A DNA stretch of 64,000 bases, from the NCBI RefSeq assembly GCF_000429005.1, contig NZ_AUBA01000016.1:1-64000 (forward strand). Reading direction: 5' to 3'. The notes beneath the pieces were generated by a model. The model was given only the letters and a program-made list of their open reading frames with translations. It did not search any database and was not told the DNA's origin. Of this stretch, positions 50,298 to 59,182 are shown piece by piece. This stretch comes from Novosphingobium acidiphilum DSM 19966 (GTDB taxonomy: Bacteria > Pseudomonadota > Alphaproteobacteria > Sphingomonadales > Sphingomonadaceae). Positions within the stretch are counted from its first letter, which is position 1; each line of letters begins with the position of its first letter. The translations under genes and the position numbers were made by a program.

Positions 50298-50326
50298 TTG
50301 GCGCGGGCGGAACGATAATCTAGAGC
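50298..50326 (+). promoter_or_regulatory. Sigma70-type promoter candidate upstream of the isoaspartyl methyltransferase-like gene
   Basis: TTGGCG (50298-50303) and TAGAGC (50321-50326) are 17 bases apart, 71 bases before the ATG. The -10 is identical to that of the cytochrome c gene. Confidence 0.55.
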
Positions 50327-50396
50327 TTTGGCTCAGATCCGATCCGGCATTGCGGCATGGGCACGCCCGTCCGGACATCAGCTAACGAGGGAATTC

Positions 50397-50987
50397 ATGA
50401 CCTTGGTGCAAGAACGCGTGGGCTTTGACGCTGCACGCCGCGCGATGATCGACAGCCAGCTGCGCGTCAGCGGCGTGAACGATCCGGCCATTCTGGCGGC
50501 GTTTGCCGCGCTGCCGCGTGAGGAATTCGTGCCCCGGGATCGCCGTGCGATTGCCTATATCGACCGCGCCGTGCCGCTGGGCCAGGGTGCCGTGCTGGCG
50601 CCCGCACTGACCCACGGACAGATGCTGACCGCAGCAGAGCCGGTGGCCGGTGATCACGTGCTGGTGATCGGCACGCCGGGTGATTATCTTGGCGCGCTGG
50701 CCAGGCAGCTTGTGGCCAAGGTTGCCGTGGTGGCGCCCGATGGCGATTGGACCGCGGCGGCGCCCTATTCGCTGGTGCTGATCGACGGCGCGATCGAGGT
50801 TGCTCCGGCGGCGCTGTCGGCGGTGCTGGCCGATGGTGGCCGCGTGGTCACCGGGCTGATCGAACGCGGGGTTGCGCGTCTGGCGTTCGGACGCCGGGTG
50901 GGTGGCGAACTGGTGTTTACCAAACTGGCCGAGGCCGACTTTGCCCCGATTGCGGCGTTTGCTGCGAAGAAAAGCTGGAGCTTCTGA
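50397..50987 (+). CDS. Degenerate protein-L-isoaspartate O-methyltransferase-family protein
   Basis: This 196-residue protein has the PCMT start (ARRAMIDSQLRVSGVNDPAI, FAALPREEFVPRD) but lacks the key SAM-binding loop: the usual VLEIGTGSGY is replaced by VLVIGTPGDYLGAL. The TISQPF-type active-site segment reads VLAPALTHGQM. It may therefore not methylate. The start has CGAGG upstream. The downstream TolC-like gene begins three bases after its stop with a ribosome-binding site inside it, so the two are co-expressed. Confidence 0.8.
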   Translation: MTLVQERVGFDAARRAMIDSQLRVSGVNDPAILAAFAALPREEFVPRDRRAIAYIDRAVPLGQGAVLAPALTHGQMLTAAEPVAGDHVLVIGTPGDYLGALARQLVAKVAVVAPDGDWTAAAPYSLVLIDGAIEVAPAALSAVLADGGRVVTGLIERGVARLAFGRRVGGELVFTKLAEADFAPIAAFAAKKSWSF

Positions 50988-50989
50988 TC

Positions 50990-52468
50990 TTGCTTGGGGG
51001 CGGGGGACAATGGACCGGTGCGCTGATCGGTGCGGCGGTGGTGCTGGCGCCTGTGGCAGGGCACGCTGAAACACTGCGCGAGGCGCTGGTTTCGGCGTAC
51101 AGGACCAATCCGGATCTGGCCTCTGCGCGCGATACCCAGCGCGCCACCGATGAAAATGTGCCGATCGCCCGCGCGCAGGGCCTGCCCAGCCTGCAAGGGT
51201 CGGTCAGCTATGCCAAGACGATTGAAAAGCAGGCCAGCGGAATCTACGATTTCTATCCGAGCGACACGTTCCAGGCCAACACCTCGTTCAGCCAGACGGT
51301 CTATGCCGGCGGCGGTATCCGCAGCGCGATCGATGCTGCCAAAGTGCGCGTGCGCCAGGGCCAGGCCAGCTTGCGCAGCACCGAGACGGGGGTGTTTTCC
51401 TCGGTGGTCACGGCCTATCTCGATGTCACGCTCAATGCGGCGATCGTCGCGCTCAATCGCAGCAATGTGCAAGTGCTGGAAATCAACCTGAAGGCGACAA
51501 GCGACAGGTTCGAAATCGGCGATGTCACCCGCACCGATGTGGCCCAGTCGAATTCGCGGCTGGCGCAAGGGCGCGCCACCTTGCGCAGCGCCGAATCATC
51601 GCTGATCGCCGCGCGCGAACACTTTGTGCAAGTGGTCGGCCATGCGCCCGACACGCTGGATGTGCCGCCGCCGCTGGCCGGCCTGCCGCACACGCCCGAC
51701 GAGGCAGTGCAGATCGCGCTCGAGATCAATCCCGATCTGGTCGCAGCGCGGCTGGCCACCAAGGCGGCCGGCTATGACGTACGGACTGCCGACGCCTCGC
51801 GCCTGCCCAAAGTGGCCGTGGTGGGATCGACCGCCTATACCAATTTTCTGGGCACGCTGCCCGCGCAGGCCGTTGCCGTCGGCAGCTTTCCGCATATCGG
51901 CACCGCGCAGATCGGATTGCAGGCGACGATCCCGCTTTATCAGGGCGGATTGCCCAGCGCGCAGATCCGCCAGGCCCAGGCCAACGAAGGCGCCGCCGAC
52001 GAACACGAGATTTCGGTAGAGCGCGAAGTGATCGCCACGGTGCGCGCCGACTTTGCCGCCTACAAGGCGGCCAATGATTCGATCGCGCTCAACCAGACCG
52101 CGGTCGATGCTGCCGCGCTCAGCCTGCAAGGGGTGCGCGCCGAAAACACCGTGGGCAATCGGACGATCCTCAATATCCTCGATGCCGAACAGGAACTGGT
52201 CAACGCGCAGGTCAATCTGGTGACCGCGCGGCGCAATGCCTATGTCGCCGGGTTCAACCTGCTGGCAGCGATGGGCAAGGCGCAGGCCAAAGACCTGGCG
52301 CTGGACGAGGATCTGGGCGCTGCACTCTACGATCCGCAGGTGCATTACGAACGCACCGAACGCGATGCCAACGACTGGCACCGCGATCCCGAACCGGTGC
52401 GGCAATCGACCCCGACCAGCGCGATCCCGGCGCAGGATGCCAAGGTTCCGCCGCAACCGCTACCGTAA
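50990..52468 (+). CDS. TolC-family outer-membrane efflux protein
   Basis: The 492-residue protein has a signal peptide (GALIGAAVVLAPVAGHAE) and two outer-membrane efflux repeats: LREALVSAYRTNPDLASAR ... TVYAGGGIRSAIDAA ... SVVTAYLDVTLNAA and EAVQIALEINPDLVAARL ... ATIPLYQGGLPSAQIRQA ... LNILDAEQELVNAQVNLV. TolC trimers are the exit duct for type I secretion and RND or MFS pumps. The start is the TTG at 50990, with GGAG nine bases upstream inside the preceding gene; an ATG at 51010 is out of frame. The Pro-rich C-terminal tail is periplasmic. Confidence 0.9.
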   Translation: MLGGGGQWTGALIGAAVVLAPVAGHAETLREALVSAYRTNPDLASARDTQRATDENVPIARAQGLPSLQGSVSYAKTIEKQASGIYDFYPSDTFQANTSFSQTVYAGGGIRSAIDAAKVRVRQGQASLRSTETGVFSSVVTAYLDVTLNAAIVALNRSNVQVLEINLKATSDRFEIGDVTRTDVAQSNSRLAQGRATLRSAESSLIAAREHFVQVVGHAPDTLDVPPPLAGLPHTPDEAVQIALEINPDLVAARLATKAAGYDVRTADASRLPKVAVVGSTAYTNFLGTLPAQAVAVGSFPHIGTAQIGLQATIPLYQGGLPSAQIRQAQANEGAADEHEISVEREVIATVRADFAAYKAANDSIALNQTAVDAAALSLQGVRAENTVGNRTILNILDAEQELVNAQVNLVTARRNAYVAGFNLLAAMGKAQAKDLALDEDLGAALYDPQVHYERTERDANDWHRDPEPVRQSTPTSAIPAQDAKVPPQPLP

Positions 52469-52552
52469 CCGGGGGGGGCGTGTTAAGCGGTTGAAGGAAA
52501 GCGATTCGGTGCAACACCGAATCGCAGGGTCAAATTCGGGATTGCGACGGGC

Positions 52553-53020
52553 ATGCGGCAGGCTGGTGAACCCTCGGTCGAGGAAATCCTTGCATCGATC
52601 AAGAAAGTAATCGCGCGCGACAACCGTGTCGAAGCAACACGCCGCGATATCGAGCCGGGCAGCGATGCCGGACTGCGCGACCGGTTTGGCGATGTGCTCG
52701 ATCTGGGCGAAGTGGCCGCGCAAGTGCTGGGCGCAGACCCTGTTGCCGCGGCCCATGCGCAGGCCGCCGATCCTGGTGATGGCCCGCTGCTGAACGCCGC
52801 CACGGCCTCGGCGATGCGCGATTCGCTTGAGGCGCTCGCGCTGTTGTCGCAACCCGGTGCCCCGCCGCAGATCGTGCGGTCGGGCGAAACTTCGCTTGAA
52901 AGCCTGGTGCGCGAACTGTTGCGCCCGATGCTGGCCGAATGGCTGGACAAGCATCTGCCGGCCATGGTCGATCGTATGGTCGCCGCCGAAATTACCCGGA
53001 TCGCGCGCAAGAAGGGCTGA
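52553..53020 (+). CDS. popZ: PopZ-like polar organising protein (DUF2497)
   Basis: This 155-residue protein has the DUF2497/PopZ layout: N-terminal helix EPSVEEILASIKKVIARDN (6-24), an acidic/Ala-rich disordered middle and the C-terminal helical oligomerisation region LVRELLRPMLAEWLDKHLPA followed by VDRMVAAEITRIARKK. In Caulobacter PopZ forms a polar condensate that anchors ParB and recruits signalling proteins. The middle region here is shorter and less proline-rich than in Caulobacter. Its stop shares a base with the next start (TGATG). Confidence 0.85.
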   Translation: MRQAGEPSVEEILASIKKVIARDNRVEATRRDIEPGSDAGLRDRFGDVLDLGEVAAQVLGADPVAAAHAQAADPGDGPLLNAATASAMRDSLEALALLSQPGAPPQIVRSGETSLESLVRELLRPMLAEWLDKHLPAMVDRMVAAEITRIARKKG

Positions 53021-53454
53021 TGCCTAAACCCGAACCGCATCTGCTCGATCCCGCGCGCTATCGCCATCGCACGCAGATCACCACGCGCTTTGCCGATCTT
53101 GACCCCAACGACCATCTCAACAATGTGGCGATGGCCGCGATGTTCGAAGACGCGCGGGTGCGATTTTCGTTTGCAATCGGGTTTCGGGCCGACCGGCGTC
53201 CTGGCGGGCGGCGGTTCATGGTGGCCGCGGTGGCAATCAACTACCTGGCGCAGGCGCATTTTCCCGATCCGATCGAATGCCTGGCAGCACCTGTCGCGGT
53301 CGGGCGAACCAGCTGGACCTTGCACCAGCTGCTGTTGCAGCACGACGTGCCGGTGGCGACGGCCCGGTCGGTGCTGGTATCGATCATCGATGACCGGCCC
53401 GCACCGCTCGACGATGCCATGGTGGCAACGCTGGAACCCTGGATGCTGACATGA
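53020..53454 (+). CDS. Acyl-CoA thioesterase (4-hydroxybenzoyl-CoA thioesterase-like hotdog protein)
   Basis: The 144-residue hotdog-fold protein has TRFADLDPNDHLNNVAMAAMFEDARVRF with the Asp-Asn-His-Asn active-site pattern of the FcbC/YbgC group and a typical second half (INYLAQAHFPDPIE). It hydrolyses short or aromatic acyl-CoAs; the specificity is unknown. Overlaps on both sides show an operon with popZ and the ferredoxin gene. Confidence 0.85.
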   Translation: MPKPEPHLLDPARYRHRTQITTRFADLDPNDHLNNVAMAAMFEDARVRFSFAIGFRADRRPGGRRFMVAAVAINYLAQAHFPDPIECLAAPVAVGRTSWTLHQLLLQHDVPVATARSVLVSIIDDRPAPLDDAMVATLEPWMLT

Positions 53455-53846
53455 CCGACGCGGTGGAACAGGCCGAACATGCGCTGCACAAGCTGGGCGG
53501 GTTTGCGCCGCGGAGGCACATATTTCTGTGCGTCGATCCCGACAAGGACAAATGCGCGCCGCGCAAAAAAGGCCAGGAAAGCTGGGCGTTTCTGAAACGC
53601 CGGCTGGGCGAACTCGGTCTGGGCGGCGCGGCGGGTGTCTTGCGCAGCAAGGCAGGTTGCCTGCGCGTCTGTGCCGCAGGACCGGTCGCGGTGGTCTATC
53701 CCGAAGGCGTCTGGTACCATTCGTGCAGCCCGGCGGTGCTTGAACGCATCCTGGTTGAACACATCCGCGATGGCCGGCCGGTCGAGGAATACCGGCTGGT
53801 GCCGGATCGCACGACGCGCGATCCGACGCTTAGCGGCCCCCGCTGA
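53451..53846 (+). CDS. Thioredoxin-like [2Fe-2S] ferredoxin
   Basis: This 131-residue protein has four cysteines placed as in thioredoxin-like ferredoxins and NuoE-type domains: Cys27, Cys35 (CVDPDKDKC), Cys70 and Cys74 (AGCLRVCAAGPVAVVYPEG). It is a probable cytosolic electron carrier. It overlaps the thioesterase gene by four bases and runs 17 bases into the convergent acyltransferase gene. Confidence 0.88.
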   Translation: MTDAVEQAEHALHKLGGFAPRRHIFLCVDPDKDKCAPRKKGQESWAFLKRRLGELGLGGAAGVLRSKAGCLRVCAAGPVAVVYPEGVWYHSCSPAVLERILVEHIRDGRPVEEYRLVPDRTTRDPTLSGPR

Positions 53847-54465
53847 TCATCGTTTCCAGATCGGTGGTGCCGCGATCCGGGTGGCGCGGCGTAACGTCGC
53901 GATAGGCCTCGGCAATGCGCGCCATGTCGGCGCGGTAATCGCCTGTGGGCATGATTTCGGGGCCAAGCCCGCCGGTGCGCGTGGCGTAATCCATCATCCC
54001 CACCACCATCGGCACGCCCGCGCCCATCGCGATGTGATAGAACCCCGAACGCCAGCCGCGCACTTTGCTGCGGGTGCCTTCGGGCGCCACGGTCAGGACG
54101 AAGCGGTCGCGGCGGGCGAATTCGGCCACCATCGATCCGACCATGTCGTGCCGACCCGATCGATCGACCGATATCCCGCCCATGTCGCGCATGAACCGCC
54201 CCATCGGCCAGCGGAACAGGCTGTCCTTGGCCATGAAATGCGCGTCGATCTTCAATTCCTGCGCCAGACCCAGGAAATAAACGAAATCCCAGTTCGACGT
54301 ATGGGGCGCGGCAATGATCACATACCGGCCATGCGCGGGCGGAGTGCCCACCGCGCGCCAGCCCTGCCGGCGGTAAAACGCCAGCAGTCCCGCGCGCGTC
54401 CAGCGCGACAAAGTGCCGATCGCAGGCCGCGTCACGTCGCGCGGCATCACAGAATCCTGGTTCAT
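53830..54465 (-). CDS. Lysophospholipid acyltransferase, PlsC family
   Basis: The 211-residue membrane-associated enzyme has the acyltransferase motifs HTSNWD (His55-x4-Asp60) and PEGTRSK (128-134). It transfers acyl groups to lysophospholipid or a related alcohol. The N-terminal region lacks an obvious TM helix apart from a weak hydrophobic patch. The ATG at 54465 has GGGGGAG upstream; the longer open frame is not coding. Confidence 0.88.
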   Translation of the reverse strand: MNQDSVMPRDVTRPAIGTLSRWTRAGLLAFYRRQGWRAVGTPPAHGRYVIIAAPHTSNWDFVYFLGLAQELKIDAHFMAKDSLFRWPMGRFMRDMGGISVDRSGRHDMVGSMVAEFARRDRFVLTVAPEGTRSKVRGWRSGFYHIAMGAGVPMVVGMMDYATRTGGLGPEIMPTGDYRADMARIAEAYRDVTPRHPDRGTTDLETMISGGR

Positions 54466-54577
54466 GCATCTCCCCCGAGGCGCATGATCTACACGCGCGG
54501 CACGGCGAAGTCGAACGCTTGCCGCCTGCCGTCGCACTGGCCTATTGGTGCACCCACCTCGTACCGGAAGACAGGTC

Positions 54578-54937
54578 ATGGCACTGATCCAAAATGACAA
54601 GCTGCGTCACATCGTGCGCTCGGGCTGGCGCGGGGTGTGCCCGCGCTGCGGGCAGGCGTCGATGTTTGATGGCTGGCTGAAACTTGCGGCGCGCTGCCCG
54701 GCCTGCGGCCTTGATTACAGCTTTGCCCATGCCGACGATGGCCCGGCGTTCTTTGCCCTGTGTCTGACCGCGTTTCCGCTGGTGTTCATCGTGGTGTGGA
54801 TCGAGGTCACGTGGTCGCCACCGTGGTGGGTGCATGCGCTGGTTTCGGTGCCGATCCTGGCGCTGGGCTGCCTTGGCTCGCTGCGCCCGTTCAAAGGCTG
54901 GCTGGTGGTTTCGCAATATTTGAACGAGGCGCCCTGA
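54578..54937 (+). CDS. DUF983 membrane protein with zinc-ribbon-like cysteines
   Basis: This 119-residue protein has an N-terminal double CxxC motif (CPRCGQASMFDGWL, CPACGLDYSF), as in rubredoxin or zinc ribbons, and two TM helices (about 65-83 and 90-106). DUF983 proteins are often near cytochrome oxidase assembly genes; here no such neighbour is present. The start ATG 54578 gives MALIQNDKL. Confidence 0.85.
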   Translation: MALIQNDKLRHIVRSGWRGVCPRCGQASMFDGWLKLAARCPACGLDYSFAHADDGPAFFALCLTAFPLVFIVVWIEVTWSPPWWVHALVSVPILALGCLGSLRPFKGWLVVSQYLNEAP

Positions 54938-54960
54938 CAGGCCTCATTCGGCGGTTTTGG

Positions 54961-55341
54961 TCACGACGCGAGATGGGCCAGGCCTGGCCTGTGGGTCGCG
55001 GCAGCCTGCGCTGCTTCGGCCTTGCGCTGGCTGGCGGTGTGTTTGCGCACCAATGTGTTGAACACATCGGGATGCAGCGGTTGCTGAAATTCCAGGCCGG
55101 CGGCAACACCCTTTACCCACACGACAACCGCCGCCTTGGGCTTTAACGAAGGCAGCAGCAGCGTAATGACCTCGTCATACCGCAGGCCGACCAATCCCTC
55201 GATGCGGGCGCCATGCGTGGTCAGGTCCTTAAGCATGACAGGCGCGGTCTTTCCCCCCAGGCGATAGCGCACCGGCAGGTCGAAACTGACGCGCGTGGCC
55301 CGAGGCGTAAATCCCTCGTCACCGAAATTTGCCCCTAACAC
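54961..55341 (-). CDS. PilZ-domain protein
   Basis: The 126-residue protein is a single PilZ domain. The c-di-GMP-binding motif is partly modified: PRATRVSFDLPVRYR at the N-terminus for the usual RxxxR, and DLTTHGARIEG for (D/N)xSxxG, with Thr in place of Ser. It may bind c-di-GMP weakly or not at all. The C-terminal tail is Ala/His/Arg-rich and probably disordered. Confidence 0.82.
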   Translation of the reverse strand: MLGANFGDEGFTPRATRVSFDLPVRYRLGGKTAPVMLKDLTTHGARIEGLVGLRYDEVITLLLPSLKPKAAVVVWVKGVAAGLEFQQPLHPDVFNTLVRKHTASQRKAEAAQAAATHRPGLAHLAS

Positions 55342-55492
55342 CGCGTGCCCCCGCTTTTGCGTCTATCCCGGGCAACAGGACGGCAGATCACGGCAATTTC
55401 TTAAGGGCGCCATTGCAGGTTTCGTGAATTGATGTGGTTACGCTGCGCACACGTTGCGCGATGGTTGCATGATCGCGCGGGATCGGTGCGCA

Positions 55493-56179
55493 TCAGCCCG
55501 TGCGATAGTCTGCTGTCACCATGCCGCAGCGGGCCAGATCGGCCTCGTGCTCGGCCTCGCGCCAGGTTTCGCCAAGCGCTGCGCGCTCCCATTCCTGCAT
55601 CGCAGGATGCGCCAGGATCGTCGCAACCCACTGTGCCCCGGCTGTGCCGACATCGAGGCCATACGTGCGAATACGGAACGCGACGGGCGCATAGAACGCG
55701 TCGGCGGCGGTAAACGCCGCACCGGTTAACCAAGGTCCGCCAAACCGGGCCATCGCTTCGGAAAAAATCTCGGTGATCCGGGCGATGTCGCGGGCCAGAT
55801 CGGCCGGCACTTCGGCCAGGGTGGCGCGCACGCCGACATTCATCGTGCAGCGATTGCGCAGCGCCGAAAAACCGCCATGCATTTCGGCAACCACGCACTG
55901 CGCAAAGGCGCGCGCGTCAGGCGCCTGCGGCCACACCCCGGGATGGCGTTCGGCCAGGTGCAGCGTGATGCCCAGCGAATCCCACACGGTGGTGTCGCCA
56001 TCGATCAGCACGGGCACCTGCCCCGTGGGCGAAAAGGCGCGGAATGCGTGCCAGTTCACCGGGTGCGCAAACGGTTCGATCCGGTCCTCGAACGCGATGC
56101 CCAGTGCGCGCATCAGCAGCCATGGCCGCAACGACCAGCTTGAATAATTGCGGTTGGCGGTGATCAGCGCGGGCGTCAT
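55493..56179 (-). CDS. Glutathione S-transferase
   Basis: The 228-residue protein has an N-terminal thioredoxin-like domain with ANRNYSSWSLRPW (putative catalytic Ser at 13 or 14) and PTGQVPVLIDGDTTVWDSLGI (cis-Pro and glutathione-binding Asp-Ser), and an all-helical C-terminal domain (LTGAAFTAADAFYAPVAFRI, the N-capping box). Function is general detoxification or reduction. The start overlaps the CoA-transferase B stop by four bases, which puts it in that operon. Confidence 0.9.
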   Translation of the reverse strand: MTPALITANRNYSSWSLRPWLLMRALGIAFEDRIEPFAHPVNWHAFRAFSPTGQVPVLIDGDTTVWDSLGITLHLAERHPGVWPQAPDARAFAQCVVAEMHGGFSALRNRCTMNVGVRATLAEVPADLARDIARITEIFSEAMARFGGPWLTGAAFTAADAFYAPVAFRIRTYGLDVGTAGAQWVATILAHPAMQEWERAALGETWREAEHEADLARCGMVTADYRTG

Positions 56180-56811
56180 GCCAGGTAATGCGCGGTGGTC
56201 CTGGCGGCCAGTTCCTCGGCGGTCACCCCCGGGGCCCGTTCGACCAGGTGGAACGGGCTGGCATGATCGGCGCGCGCAAACACCGCCAGATCGGTGATGA
56301 TCATGTCAACCACGCCCACGCCGGTCAGCGGCAGGGTGCAGGCGGGGATGAACTTCGGGCTGCCATCTTTGGCGGTGTGTTCCATCACCACGATCACGCG
56401 TTTCACGCCCGCGACCAGGTCCATCGCGCCGCCCATGCCCTTGATCATCTTGCCGGGCACCATCCAGTTGGCGATGTCGCCGTTTTCGGCCACTTCCATT
56501 GCGCCCAGCACGGTCAGGTCGATATGCCCGCCGCGGATCATCGCAAAGCTGGCCGCGCTGTCGAAATAGGCCGATTGCGGCAGTTCGCTGATGGTCTGTT
56601 TGCCCGCGTTGATCAGGTCGGGATCGACATCGTCGTCAAACGGAAACGGTCCGATCCCCAGCATGCCGTTTTCCGATTGCAGCGTCACCGTCATCCCGGC
56701 GGGGATGTGATTGGCGACCAGTGTCGGAATGCCGATGCCCAGGTTGACATAAAACCCGTCCTGCAACTCGCGCGCCGCACGGGCCGCCATTTCGTCGCGG
56801 GTCCACGCCAT
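56176..56811 (-). CDS. scoB: 3-oxoacid CoA-transferase subunit B
   Basis: This 211-residue subunit carries the catalytic glutamate, Glu47, in LQSENGMLGIGPFP, and the conserved GGHIDLTVLGAMEVAENGDIA. With subunit A it moves CoA from succinyl-CoA to acetoacetate or another 3-oxoacid. If it acts on 3-oxoadipate it would complete aromatic catabolism; the sequence does not decide. Its ATG shares one base with the subunit A stop (TAATG). Confidence 0.92.
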   Translation of the reverse strand: MAWTRDEMAARAARELQDGFYVNLGIGIPTLVANHIPAGMTVTLQSENGMLGIGPFPFDDDVDPDLINAGKQTISELPQSAYFDSAASFAMIRGGHIDLTVLGAMEVAENGDIANWMVPGKMIKGMGGAMDLVAGVKRVIVVMEHTAKDGSPKFIPACTLPLTGVGVVDMIITDLAVFARADHASPFHLVERAPGVTAEELAARTTAHYLA

Positions 56812-57521
56812 TATACTGTCTCCCGTTCGCGGGTCGTTCGAAATTCGATCTTCTTGTCATAAGGCGCGCCCACGATCAGGCGTTGCACATAGACGCCGGG
56901 CAGGTGGATGGCATCGGGATCAAGGCTGCCGGTGGGTACGATTTCCTCGACTTCCACCACGCAGACTTTGCCGCATTGCGCGGCGGGCACGTTGAAATTG
57001 CGCGCGGTCTTGCGAAACACCACGTTGCCGGCTTCATCGGCGCGCCACGCCTTGACCAGCGCCAGATCGGCAAAGATGCCGCGTTCCAGGATATAATCCT
57101 GCCCGTCAAAATTTTTGACCTCTTTGCCTTCGGCCACCAAAGTGCCGACGCCGGTCTTGGTGTAGAACCCGGGAATGCCCGCACCGCCTGCACGCATGCG
57201 TTCGGCCAGGGTTCCTTGCGGGCAGAATTCGACCTCAAGCTCGCCCGACAGGTACTGGCGTTCGAATTCCTTGTTTTCGCCGACATAGGACGAGATCATC
57301 TTTTTCACCTGCCGCGTGCGCAGCAGCCGGCCAATGCCCTCGTTGTCGATGCCGGCGTTGTTCGAAGCAAAGGTCAGGTTCGTGACCCCCGAGGCGCGCA
57401 CCGCATCGAGCAGGCGTTCGGGCACGCCGCACAGGCCGAACCCGCCGCACGCAATCAGCAACCCGTCGCGCAACACGCCGTCAAGCGCGGCAGCGGCATC
57501 GGGATAAAGCTTTCTGGCCAT
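56811..57521 (-). CDS. scoA: 3-oxoacid CoA-transferase subunit A
   Basis: This 236-residue subunit has the CoA-transferase family signature GGFGLCGVPERLLDAV (26-41), SNNAGIDNEGIGRLL, SYVGENKEFERQYLSGELEV and CPQGTLAERMRAGGAGIPGF. It forms the alpha part of the heterotetramer with ScoB, encoded immediately downstream. It is the first gene of the three-gene operon ending in the GST. Confidence 0.94.
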   Translation of the reverse strand: MARKLYPDAAAALDGVLRDGLLIACGGFGLCGVPERLLDAVRASGVTNLTFASNNAGIDNEGIGRLLRTRQVKKMISSYVGENKEFERQYLSGELEVEFCPQGTLAERMRAGGAGIPGFYTKTGVGTLVAEGKEVKNFDGQDYILERGIFADLALVKAWRADEAGNVVFRKTARNFNVPAAQCGKVCVVEVEEIVPTGSLDPDAIHLPGVYVQRLIVGAPYDKKIEFRTTRERETV

Positions 57522-57610
57522 GAATCACTCTTGTGTCTGAAGGCGGCGCAGCCGTCGGTCCGTCTGCGATTGCAAGCTTGGACCGATTGATCAATCCAAA
57601 TTGCGACATT

Positions 57611-58264
57611 TCAGACCAAATTCAGACCCAGCACCGCCGACAGGTCGGCCAGCGCCTGTTCGCCGCTGGTCACTTTGATCGCGTGCATGCCCATCGCGGC
57701 GGCGGGTTTGCAGTTGATGCCCAGGTCATCAAGATAGATGCAGGCCTGCGGGGGCACACCCAGCCGTTCGCACATCATCGCATAGATCCGCGGATCGGGC
57801 TTGCGCACGCCCGCCTTGGAACTTTCGATCACGTGTTCAAACCGGGCAAACACCGCCTCAAGCGCGTCGGCGCGATTGCCGCTGCGGGCCATGCCCGCGC
57901 CATGGCCGGTGGGCACATTGTTGGTGATGCAGGCAATGCGGTACCCGGCCGCGGTCAGGCGGTCGAGCGCTGCGACCATCGCCGGGCGCAGCGCACCGGC
58001 CAGCACCGCCAGCACCGACGCGCCATCCAGCGCATGGCCCAGCGCCTGCGCCTCGGCGGCAAACCGGGTGTCGAAAGTCGCGGCATCGATTTCGGCGCGC
58101 TCGAACAATGCCCAGGCATTGCCGTCGGGATTGGTGGCATTGACCTGCCGGACGAAATCGTGCGGCAGCCCGCGTTCGGCCTCAAGCCGGTTGAACGCCT
58201 CGAACGGCGAAGCGGTGATCACCCCGCCAAAATCGAAAATCACGCATTCGAACCGGTGTGCCAT
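57611..58264 (-). CDS. HAD-superfamily hydrolase (subfamily IA)
   Basis: This 217-residue protein has motif I VIFDFGGVITASPFEAF (nucleophile Asp at about 10, Gly in place of the second Asp as in several dehalogenase-like or epoxide-hydrolase N-domain-like members), ACITNNVPTG (motif II), KAGVRKPDPRIY (motif III Lys) and YLDDLGINC (motif IV). The missing second Asp of DxD suggests it is not a normal phosphatase. Two ATGs (58267, 58264) are possible; spacing from GGGAG favours 58264. Confidence 0.85.
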   Translation of the reverse strand: MAHRFECVIFDFGGVITASPFEAFNRLEAERGLPHDFVRQVNATNPDGNAWALFERAEIDAATFDTRFAAEAQALGHALDGASVLAVLAGALRPAMVAALDRLTAAGYRIACITNNVPTGHGAGMARSGNRADALEAVFARFEHVIESSKAGVRKPDPRIYAMMCERLGVPPQACIYLDDLGINCKPAAAMGMHAIKVTSGEQALADLSAVLGLNLV

Positions 58265-58402
58265 CATCAAACTCCCGGCCACGTTCCTTAATGGCTCGCT
58301 TAAACCTGGCAAGCGGTCAATGGTTGGCGAATTGATGCAGATCATGGCCGATTCGGCCGCGGGGGCGCAGATCACCAGGCATCGCAATGAAGGAAGACCC
58401 CC

Positions 58403-59182
58403 ATGCGCTCAATTCTATGCCCCGTCGACAATTCCCCGACGCTCGACGATCGGGTCGAAACCGCTTTGTCCCTGGCCCGTGCGGTCGGCGGCCATGTCAC
58501 GTTCCAGATTGCCACGCCGTTTGCCCAGCTGGCGCTGTGGGAACCGTTTGGCGGCGCTGCGCTGTCGGCTGATGCGATCAACAACGTGCGCATCGGTGAC
58601 GAGCAGCTTGCCAGCGATCTTGATGCCCGGCTTGCCCCGCAGGATGTGGCGTTTGACGTGGTGGTGGTCGATGAAGGCCGGATCGAAGGCATTGCCAGCG
58701 CTTCGCGCTTTACCGATATCGTCGTCACCAGCCTGGAAGACCCGACGCTTGAGGAGATCGGCCTGGGCATGCGGGTGCCGGTGCTGGCCGTGCCCAAAGG
58801 CGTGCCCTTGCTGACATTCGACCATCCGGTGGTGGTTGCCTGGGATGGCGGGCACGAAGGCGCAGCGGCCTTGCGCGCGTCGCTGCCGCTGTTGCATCTG
58901 GCCAGTGCGGTGCATCTGTTGACGGTGCGCGAAAAGAGCGATGATTTCCCCGCGGCCGAGGCGGCCAGTTATCTTTCGCGCCACGACATCCACGCCGAAT
59001 GCCACGAGACAGAGCGCAACGACACGATTTCCGCCTCGATCGAAGCGTTCGCGCGCGAACAGGGTGCAGGACTGATCGTCATGGGCCTGTTCGGCAAAAG
59101 CCGCCTGCGTGAACTGCTGCTGGGCGGGGTGTCACGCGCCTTGCTTGATCGTTCGACGATTCCGCTGCTTCTCGCGCATTGA
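58403..59182 (+). CDS. Tandem-domain universal stress protein
   Basis: The 259-residue protein contains two UspA folds: 1-135 (ILCPVDNSPTLDDRVETALS, VPVLAVPKG) and 140-259 (VVVAWDGGHEGAAALRASLP, IVMGLFGKSRLRELLLGGVS). Only the second keeps an ATP-binding-like G-x2-G-x-S/R motif. Tandem Usp proteins usually respond to stationary phase or oxygen stress. AGGAAG precedes the ATG. Confidence 0.9.
   Translation: MRSILCPVDNSPTLDDRVETALSLARAVGGHVTFQIATPFAQLALWEPFGGAALSADAINNVRIGDEQLASDLDARLAPQDVAFDVVVVDEGRIEGIASASRFTDIVVTSLEDPTLEEIGLGMRVPVLAVPKGVPLLTFDHPVVVAWDGGHEGAAALRASLPLLHLASAVHLLTVREKSDDFPAAEAASYLSRHDIHAECHETERNDTISASIEAFAREQGAGLIVMGLFGKSRLRELLLGGVSRALLDRSTIPLLLAH

Noticed and set aside
51010..51012. 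ATG as start of the TolC-like gene
   Set aside because: It is in another frame; TTG 50990 with GGAG upstream gives a good signal peptide.
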